From Siphonodentalium dalli (lineage: Eukaryota; Mollusca; Scaphopoda; Gadilida; Siphonodentaliidae): a stretch of DNA of 64,000 nucleotides. The translations under genes were made by a program, and so were the position numbers. The stretch is from assembly GCA_032622095.1 (NCBI GenBank), contig CP136061.1, positions 58,175,301-58,239,300 of the forward strand. Direction: 5' to 3'. Shown here one piece after another: positions 57,196 to 64,000 of this stretch (its first letter is position 1; each line of letters opens with the position of its first letter). Below the pieces are notes generated by a model. That model did no database searches. It saw nothing but the letters and a program-made list of their open reading frames with translations, and was not told where the DNA came from.

Positions 57196-57334
57196 CGACT
57201 GGGATATTGGTATAAGAAATAGTTATTCCCAAATTTGTACATGATGATATAATTGGAACTGTCTGCTTATATAGTAACCCATTTCCACCGAGGCGAGTTA
57301 CTATTATAATCATACAGCCAATGCTAGATCATGC

Positions 57335-57815
57335 CATGAATCTCTACTTTGGCTATCATATTTCACCAGTACAAAACCTGGGAACTTTTTGATGTTCTGA
57401 CCCTTTCTGACATGGAACTTTATAACACTGAACATACAAGGCAGGGAATATATATCTTTGTTAGTACTTGTTCCCCAACAATCTACTTCATATTAGGGGG
57501 CGGTCCCAGCTCCAGATTGCATGCTTTTCTGAGACATTTGTTAGCCGATATCGCAATAAACATTGAATTAGTTACTCAGGAGAAATTCCATAATTATAAG
57601 CGACGCAAAGCAAAATCGCTTACAAAGTCATTTAATTCGTGCAATTTCGAGTTGGGACCTTCACCCACAGTGAATTACCTTATTAAGGAATAGGTAATAG
57701 CTAAGAAATATATCTCCCGCGTTATTTTTTTACTATAAGGTTCCCTGCCAAAGCTTCAAAAAGTTCCAATGTTTTGTGCTCGTGGAATATGATCTCTACA
57801 GGCGTTAGCCATATA
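57335..57815. repeat. Inverted repeat pair, arms about 65-75 bp
   Basis: CTCTACTTTGGCTATCATAT..AACTTTTTGATG (57338-57396) and its diverged inverse at 57743-57815. Possibly MITE ends; outer limits unclear. Confidence 0.45.
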
Positions 57816-58734
57816 TAGTAGAGGTTCGTGGTATAATCTAAGTCAATGATTGTTATGGGGTGTGTGCACGCACACAAGCCTTCGGACAATTTGAGAGCGG
57901 GACTCTCACACGTCATGTACTTATGGCGTTATATATATGTTCGGCCATGCTCACGCACGACTCAGTCTCAGGGTAATAAATAAATAAACTGGCGGATCTG
58001 TTCCAATAAATCGTGGTATAATCTGAACCGATATTTATGTTCAATTTATACTTAATCCTTGCATAACACAATTCTGCACAATTCCCTGTTTGTAGTTGTC
58101 CGTGTTGTGTTCAGACAAACCTTATACTGACTTCGACGAATTGTTGCAGGCGCAGATTACCGACAACAAGTCTACACGTCCGTGGATACGACGCTATTCC
58201 GAGAATTATGACAAGTCGGTCATTTATCTGCGCAGAACTATCAAGATGCACAGATCGGAACAATTTCCGTCTCAGACAGACAATCACAGGTAAATTGGTC
58301 GGCAATAATGTGGTTCTGGTCTGAACATGTCATCATATAACGACTTTTTACCTTTGGTTGTCTGCCTGAGACGGAAATTCAACAACTTTCACGGCTTCTT
58401 TACTAAATAATCGTTGGCGAGATTAGTCCCCTTGGGAAATGTTCAGAAAATATAAGTTCAACATTATTTTAAACGGCGCTGTTTGTTGAACTTATTTTTG
58501 AACATTTTCCACCGCTGCATATAGGAATTATTCTGCACTGTCTTGTTTCGTCTGATTGTCGTATCTGTCATCTGCTTTTCCTGAGCATCCACCAAGACGA
58601 ATAGCAGGTCATCCAATGTATGCTTTATAATTGAATCGGTGAACCGTTTAGAAAGAAAGGGATAAAGAACACGCCTTACAGTATATATATAGGTCATAAA
58701 CATATTTGTAAATGTCTGTACAACGCGTTATAAA

Positions 58735-58866
58735 GAGTTGTTGAAAGTCGTTATAACGACTTGCAAGTCGTTATAACGAGTTGTACGTCGCTATATAACG
58801 ACTTGGAAGTCGTTATAACGGGGAAGTCGTTATAACGAATTGGAAGTCGTTATAACGAGTTGTATA
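58735..58866. repeat. Array of TCGTTATAACGA palindromes
   Basis: Five or six copies of the perfect 12-bp palindrome, 14-30 bp apart, mostly within AAGTCGTTATAACGA.TTG units; one copy is altered to CGCTATATAACGA. Confidence 0.8.
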
Positions 58867-59415
58867 TTTGTATATTAATTAGGGGTGTGGTGGTGTTTCG
58901 GATGGCCCTAATCCCATTTCGTACTATATGTCTTACCAATATCCGTTCAAGACTACATTATAAATTCAGAGACAACAAGGATTTCGAAGGCTACAACACA
59001 GATTAATCACATAATACCAGAATCGTTGAAGCCCCTTCATAAATGATGAGTTTCCAAAATTTTTTTTAGAGATTTTCATGGGACTGCGCGGGGTCACGCA
59101 AAAGGACTTAAACAAATTACCTTCAACTGTGTGGTAAAACTACCGTGAGGCTGGAATGACAGTATATAGATTGTGTGATGAATGAAACACAGGATTGTTC
59201 TGACATCACAACAGACACCTCCGGCGGGGCGATATTTCAGACACTATAATCTCCGACCGAAGCGTCTGTGTGCGATTCTTGATCGAACGTTCCCCTCTTA
59301 TCAGAGAAGTCGGTCACTTATTGTCAGAGAATTACAGGGATGAGAACAATTTCGACCCCAGACAGAAACTCGAGTAGATTATCATTCTATAACGTTCTAT
59401 TCTCTCAATAACATA

Positions 59416-60478
59416 CACTCTAAAAAATATCTGGAACCAAATAAGCTTATTTGGTTCTTCATTTTGTCCATATTGTAGAACGAATGAAATTTGTTCTTCA
59501 ATGAACAAAGAACCACTTGGTTATTCGTTGCAACTTTATGAAGAACCAACTGATTCTACATGGGGTTTTCTGTAGAACCAGTTGGTCTTTGGTCGTGAAG
59601 AACCAGATAACGAATTGTGTGTCTCAGAAAGCACCCATATACAAAGAACCAAAACGAAGAACCAAAATATGACAAAGCACACAAATCTATATACATCAAT
59701 AAACACAATTTTGTCCATATAGGGTAACAAAATAAGCTTTTGGTTTTTGGTAAGAACCTGGTTCTTACTTGGTTTTAAATTTATGTAAGAACCAAATCTT
59801 CTTTCTGTGGTTCTTCGGGTAACCAAGTGGTTCTTAACAAAGACACCAACCCATCCAGTTGAGGTGTTCTTCACAAAGAACCAACTGGTTCTCCGAGTAG
59901 AACCATTTGGTTCTTTTTGAAGAACAAAATGGGTTCTTTATGAAGAACCTTATTATTATAGTGCTTTTGAAACAATGTCCCGCGAAAAATAGAACTGCGC
60001 GAATTTATATACGACTAAGGTAACTCATTTCCACCCCTCGGGGCGGTACCCCCGTGGGTGTGGGTGAAGATTGGGTGTTTCTAGTGGGTATTTGTGGCGG
60101 GACGACCACCATGCCGTCAAATTGGTCGAAATGGTCACCGTTCTCGAAAATGGTACATACCACATCGGGGTGGTATACCCCGGGTGTGGAATGAGGGTGG
60201 GGTGCTTCTATGGGATAATTGGGGCGGGCCACCCACCATGCCGTCAAATTCTTCGAAATTCGAAATCCTTACCGTTCTCGAAAATGGTCCATACCACATA
60301 TTCATCCCCTCGGGCCTTCGTGGTCACCGTTATTGTTAGTTCTGCATGCATTACCTTTGATCCTTTGACTCTGATGAGTCAAACTAGTTGTATATATCGT
60401 TTCTGCACAATGTATACAACAACCAAGAACCAAATTATTGGTTCTTGAATTGGTTCTTTGGCCATAATTCTTAGAGTG
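59416..60478. mobile_element. MITE with CACTCTAAAAA ends and many GGTTCTT boxes
   Basis: Ends CACTCTAAAAAATAT and ATAATTCTTAGAGTG, each next to TA, which fits a TA target (Tc1/mariner-like). The interior is packed with GGTTCTT/AAGAACC in both orientations (over 20 copies). A GC-richer tandem dimer of about 120 bp at 60020-60310 (CCGTTCTCGAAAATGGTCCA, TGCCGTCAAATT) looks like a separate insertion. Confidence 0.65.
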
Positions 60479-61094
60479 TATAATTATGTACATTATGCAG
60501 TTCTAAGTTGGAAACAACGGTCTTTTTGTTGGAGCGTGGTGTGTTTCTGAATACATGTTCAAGAAATTGTTGCTTTCGGAGAAATTCAGGCTCAAAGTTA
60601 TAAACCGTAATTTCATATAATAGTATGTGACTCGGTTAAATTATTCCAAAAACCTACCAGTATCGGTTGTGGGATTTAGTAACCATGCACTGTATTAAAG
60701 ACATATTAAGTACTTGTTCGGGTGCGTGAAACTGATAAGTTAGTACTCATGCGCTATGACAACTGGAGGAATGTAACATTCCACTAACATCGGCGAAAAT
60801 TTGAAGCAAATCGACCGTACCACTCCATAGAAAACATTGTCAGAACTACGCTCAATTGTAAATATTTACTATTCGATTCGGGACGCATCTATCGGCGATA
60901 AACTAACGAAAACGATTTCGCCATCGAGAGTCACTGCATTTAATTCATATATAAGAATTACGGTGTGTGTTATCAATTTGGATATACTATTTCTAAAAAT
61001 TACTACTTTGAACAAGATTATTCTCCATTTCTATTTGATCACCATACCGGAGTGTTTTACATAACTTTAAGTGCATGACACACCCACTTCAAAC

Positions 61095-61440
61095 TGCGAG
61101 GCGAGTTCAACCCCATCGCTAGCTACGCTGATCTGACCACTACCATCACGTATACAGAATGTAAGGAAATCTCACATTTTTGATTTAAGACTTTTACCGG
61201 TTAAGATTCATTCTGCTTTATTCTGAGAAACTGAATTGTAAATTTCATCGGGAAATTGGCTAGATCAAGCCAGAATGAATTGTAACCGACAAATACAAAA
61301 AACGTTGGATTTATTTACACTCTGTATATGTGTTGGCAGTGGTCATACTCACATACTAAGACCAGCGTAGCGAGGGGACTGGACTGAACTCTGCCTTGCA
61401 GATTGACCCCATGCACCTCGCCTCAATGGGGTGTATTCGA
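61095..61440. repeat. Inverted repeat pair, arms about 75-100 bp
   Basis: GAGGCGAG, ACCCCAT.G, CGCTACGCTGATCT..GACCACTACCATCAC and ATACAGAATGTAA at 61099-61165 match the inverse of 61317-61425. A non-coding MITE is likely. Confidence 0.6.
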
Positions 61441-61578
61441 ATCCCGCGGTTTGGTATGTTCGCAAATGGTTGGATCACCAATACGAAATTCGCGAGTAAA
61501 GAATCTAACACAGAGACCAAGTAGAGAACAAGAACGTGTTCGAAATGCAGGATTAGTACTCATCGGTTGTCGCCTTAA

Positions 61579-61822
61579 CCCTTTACCCAACAAAATGGCC
61601 AAAACCGGCCAAATAAAGCTTCAACAGCCTAAAATATCTTCGGTCTGTCTCAATAGAACCATACAAATATGGATATCATTGGAACCGGCTCATTGACCAC
61701 ATTGTGATAGTTACAGTTATGCCCTGTGCCAATGCATTCTCTTATATATGCGAGTCGACCTATGGTCGACTCGCATATATAAGAGAATGCATTGGCACAG
61801 GGCCCTTCTGTTGGGTAAAGGG
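61579..61822. mobile_element. TTAA-flanked MITE with CCCTTTACCCAACA ends
   Basis: TTAA at 61575-61578 and 61823-61826; ends CCCTTTACCCAACA and TGTTGGGTAAAGGG are perfect inverse repeats. CCCTT-type ends and TTAA fit piggyBac-like elements. It contains the 83-bp hairpin at 61721-61803. Confidence 0.7.
61721..61803. repeat. Perfect 83-bp hairpin (GCCAATGC..TATATA family)
   Basis: Two perfect 40-nt arms (GCCCTGTGCCAATGCATTCT, CTTATATATGCGAGTCGACC) around TAT. Best copy of the family seen at 3461 and 3555. Confidence 0.9.
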
Positions 61823-62021
61823 TTAAAGGGGGAGGGGGCTACATGTACTCAAATTTCCTGTAGTTGAGGGATTTGTTTAGCCTGACGTAATAACAAAAAC
61901 TTTTCCAATATGCCCAGTGCGAGTACCAATGGAAATTTTAGTCGACTAAAATATGTCAACTTTCACTGTCGACTGAGTACGACGGGAATAAACATATTTT
62001 ACAGCAAAACCGGAATGTAAT

Positions 62022-62322
62022 AAATAGAACGCTCGCCATGGATATAATTATTAATAGAACGCTCGTCATGGATATAATTATTAATAGAACGCTCGTCATG
62101 GATATAATTATTAATAGAACGCTCGCCATGGATATAATTATTAATAGAACGCTCGTCATGGATATAATTATTAATAGAACGCTCGTCATGGATATAATTA
62201 TTAATAGAACGCTCGTCATGGATATAATTATTAATAGAACGCTCGTCATGGATATAATTATTAATAGAACGCTCGTCATGGATATAATTATTAATAGAAC
62301 GCTCGCCATGGATATAATTATT
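62022..62322. repeat. 30-bp minisatellite, ten units
   Basis: AATAGAACGCTCGTCATGGA plus TATAATTATT, repeated exactly, with three units reading GCC for GTC. The length is a multiple of 3, so open frames persist on both strands (MDIIINRTLV plus strand, SMTSVLLIII minus strand). No splice or promoter evidence for either. Confidence 0.92.
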
Positions 62323-62477
62323 CTCTTACAATTTTCAGGCAAATGTTACATTATATGCATACTTGTCCCAGATATTTATTACTTTTATTGTATGGTCATC
62401 GGGTGTCTTGAGTTGACGTCCCGTGTCGACATAATTGTTTACCCGATGTGTGTCAAATGTTGTTAAATCCATGCTCT

Positions 62478-62815
62478 ATCCAGAGTGATCAGATATCGAT
62501 TTTGCAATTTGTTGTTTATCGAGATGTGTAATTATTGGTGGCCTGGTAAAAAGTCGTCAAACCGACTGTATCAGACTAAATTGCGGATGAAGATGGATAA
62601 CTCTAAATCAAGTGCCTTTCCGTTAGATATATTGACAATCCAGCCATATTTCGTTGAACAAAAACACGTCTTGAACAATTTTAAACTATAGTTGACTGTG
62701 GTTTATAGCATTATTTTTGGGCAATTAATCGATTCTGATAACTGAAGCGGAATATTTAAAAATGTTGTTGTTGGAATCTGATGATATGTGGACCATTGAA
62801 TTGGATTGAGCACCT
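62478..62815 (-). mobile_element. TTAA-type MITE, family 1, truncated
   Basis: Right end GGATTGAGCACCT next to TTAA (62816-62819). Inverse orientation; the left end is lost near 62478. Confidence 0.75.
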
Positions 62816-62829
62816 TTAAATATACATGT

Positions 62830-63680
62830 ACGAGCAGATTAAGCGACAATGTAACGAATGAAGACCCAGGCTCAGCTTTAGTATTAAGTCCCATAAAAAA
62901 AATCTGGTCTATATGTATACGATTATCGTTTGCGCCACAACAGTGTGGGTGCACCGGAAGTATGGGAACACGTAATGGAACTTACATGAGACCATCTCCA
63001 CTGGAAGCACAGCTGCTAATTATTTGGACTATACCGATATGGCAATTTAGAAGAAGGAAGTACATATATTCGTTTAGAGAACGGTGCCCCATGTGTCCAT
63101 GATGTCAATTGACGTACACTGTTAATTGTTTTTGGTGGCCCCTGGTAATTTTAACTAGGGTCGTGCATGTAATCTTCGCAACTGATACACGTAAGAAACA
63201 AGAAAACCATAGTCAGAAATGGTAATGCCATCAAGATCATATTATTACGCATATATAAAATATAAGATATACTGGCTTCATTAATGCACCACCTCTGAAT
63301 TCCGTTAAAACAACTAATCCTGCAAATTATTACAACAACTACGGCTTATCACTGAAGGTTTCTCATTCACCACACCAGACAGCCTCTAAATGCGGACCAC
63401 TTCATTCATTTCTTATATTTATTTAGATTTTTGATGATTTATTCCCATAAAAAGTTGAAAGTATTCCTATTTATTTAAAAAAAAAATTCCCAGAATTTGA
63501 GACTAACCCATGCAGAACTGTAAGTCGGCCCAATATAAGCTTGAGTCAAGTTGAGTGTCACCTGTGAATTATCGATCGATTTCCGTGTTCTGGTCACTCG
63601 ATGCAATGCACTGTGAGGGGGGAAATATATTTGAGATTTAGTTTTTGTGTGATGCGTACTATACAAGACAAAGTACCACT
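62830..63680. other. No recognisable gene
   Basis: AT-rich, short open frames only, no repeat or exon I can support. Confidence 0.45.
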
Positions 63681-63686
63681 CATTAA

Positions 63687-64000
63687 AGGTACTCAATCCG
63701 ATTCGATGGTCCCCATATCATAAGACTCGAATAACAACAATCTTTTTTGAAATGCCGCTTCGGTTATCAGAATCGAGTAATTGCCCAAAAATAATGCTAA
63801 CCACAGTCAATTGTAGTATAAAAATGCCCGAAACATGTTATTTATCAACATTTTGTTCAACGAAATTTTGCCGGTTTGTCAAATATCTGACACAAAAAAA
63901 GCCACTTGATTTTAGAGTTATCCATCTTCATCCGCAATTTGGTCCGAGACCGTCTTCTCGTCGACTGTCACTCTGAACTTTGATGGGTGGGTTCCTAACT
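63687..64000 (+). mobile_element. TTAA-type MITE, family 1, cut by window edge
   Basis: TTAA at 63683-63686 followed by AGGTACTCAATCCGA and the family body. The right end lies beyond the window. Confidence 0.8.

Noticed and set aside
58096-58293. 65-codon ORF followed by a donor-like CACAG|GTAAAT
   Set aside because: A diverged partial copy appears at about 59290-59375, so it is more likely repeat than exon; no acceptor partner found.

Overview
The window is animal nuclear DNA: AT-rich, intron-split host exons and dense transposon debris, with no bacterial-type operons. The only host gene I can name is MRPL19 (mitochondrial ribosomal protein L19). Three consecutive minus-strand exons (A 6826-6950, B 4401-4535, C 2071-2258) join in perfect phase; its first and last exons are not seen. 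A further terminal exon of an unrecognised minus-strand gene lies at 17546-17721. Polinton, hAT, non-LTR retrotransposons, a tRNA-type SINE and about 150-bp tandem units ending in GACGGACGG runs suggest a marine invertebrate, perhaps a mollusc or other lophotrochozoan. The species cannot be fixed from this sequence.

Layout. 0-7 kb: MRPL19 exons among TTAA-flanked MITEs and hairpins, with a minisatellite that copies the exon B splice acceptor. 7.6-9 kb: an hAT-type MITE inside an older repeat whose empty site is at about 16.3 kb. 12.6-15.1 kb: a near-intact hAT-like transposase gene broken by one TGA. 18.9-20.1 kb: a Harbinger-type MITE. 21.8-25.6 kb: a non-coding element bounded by inverted GGTACGAAACGACC arrays. 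25.8-26.3 kb: a SINE. 27-31 kb: satellite-like DNA with a conserved box and a broken PHD-finger gene. 31.7-36.8 kb: a LINE fragment and nested TTAA elements.

38.4-46.4 kb holds the centrepiece, a decayed Polinton/Maverick of about 8.0 kb bounded by a perfect 6-bp target duplication (TCCGTA) and terminal inverted repeats of about 540 bp. It carries remains of a chromodomain integrase, protein-primed DNA polymerase B and several small genes. Part of it was duplicated (47.2-49.0 kb) into a LINE.

The most unusual signal is that several Polinton genes end in a perfect histone-mRNA 3' stem-loop (GGCCCTTTTCAGGGCC), 13-28 nt after the stop codon, followed by a purine-rich element. Three of the genes also share a CRE/TATA promoter block. 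The element therefore looks built from standard transcription cassettes of the replication-dependent histone type. 50-64 kb is repeat-rich: LINE remnants, minisatellites of 79, 92 and 30 bp, palindromes and MITEs.
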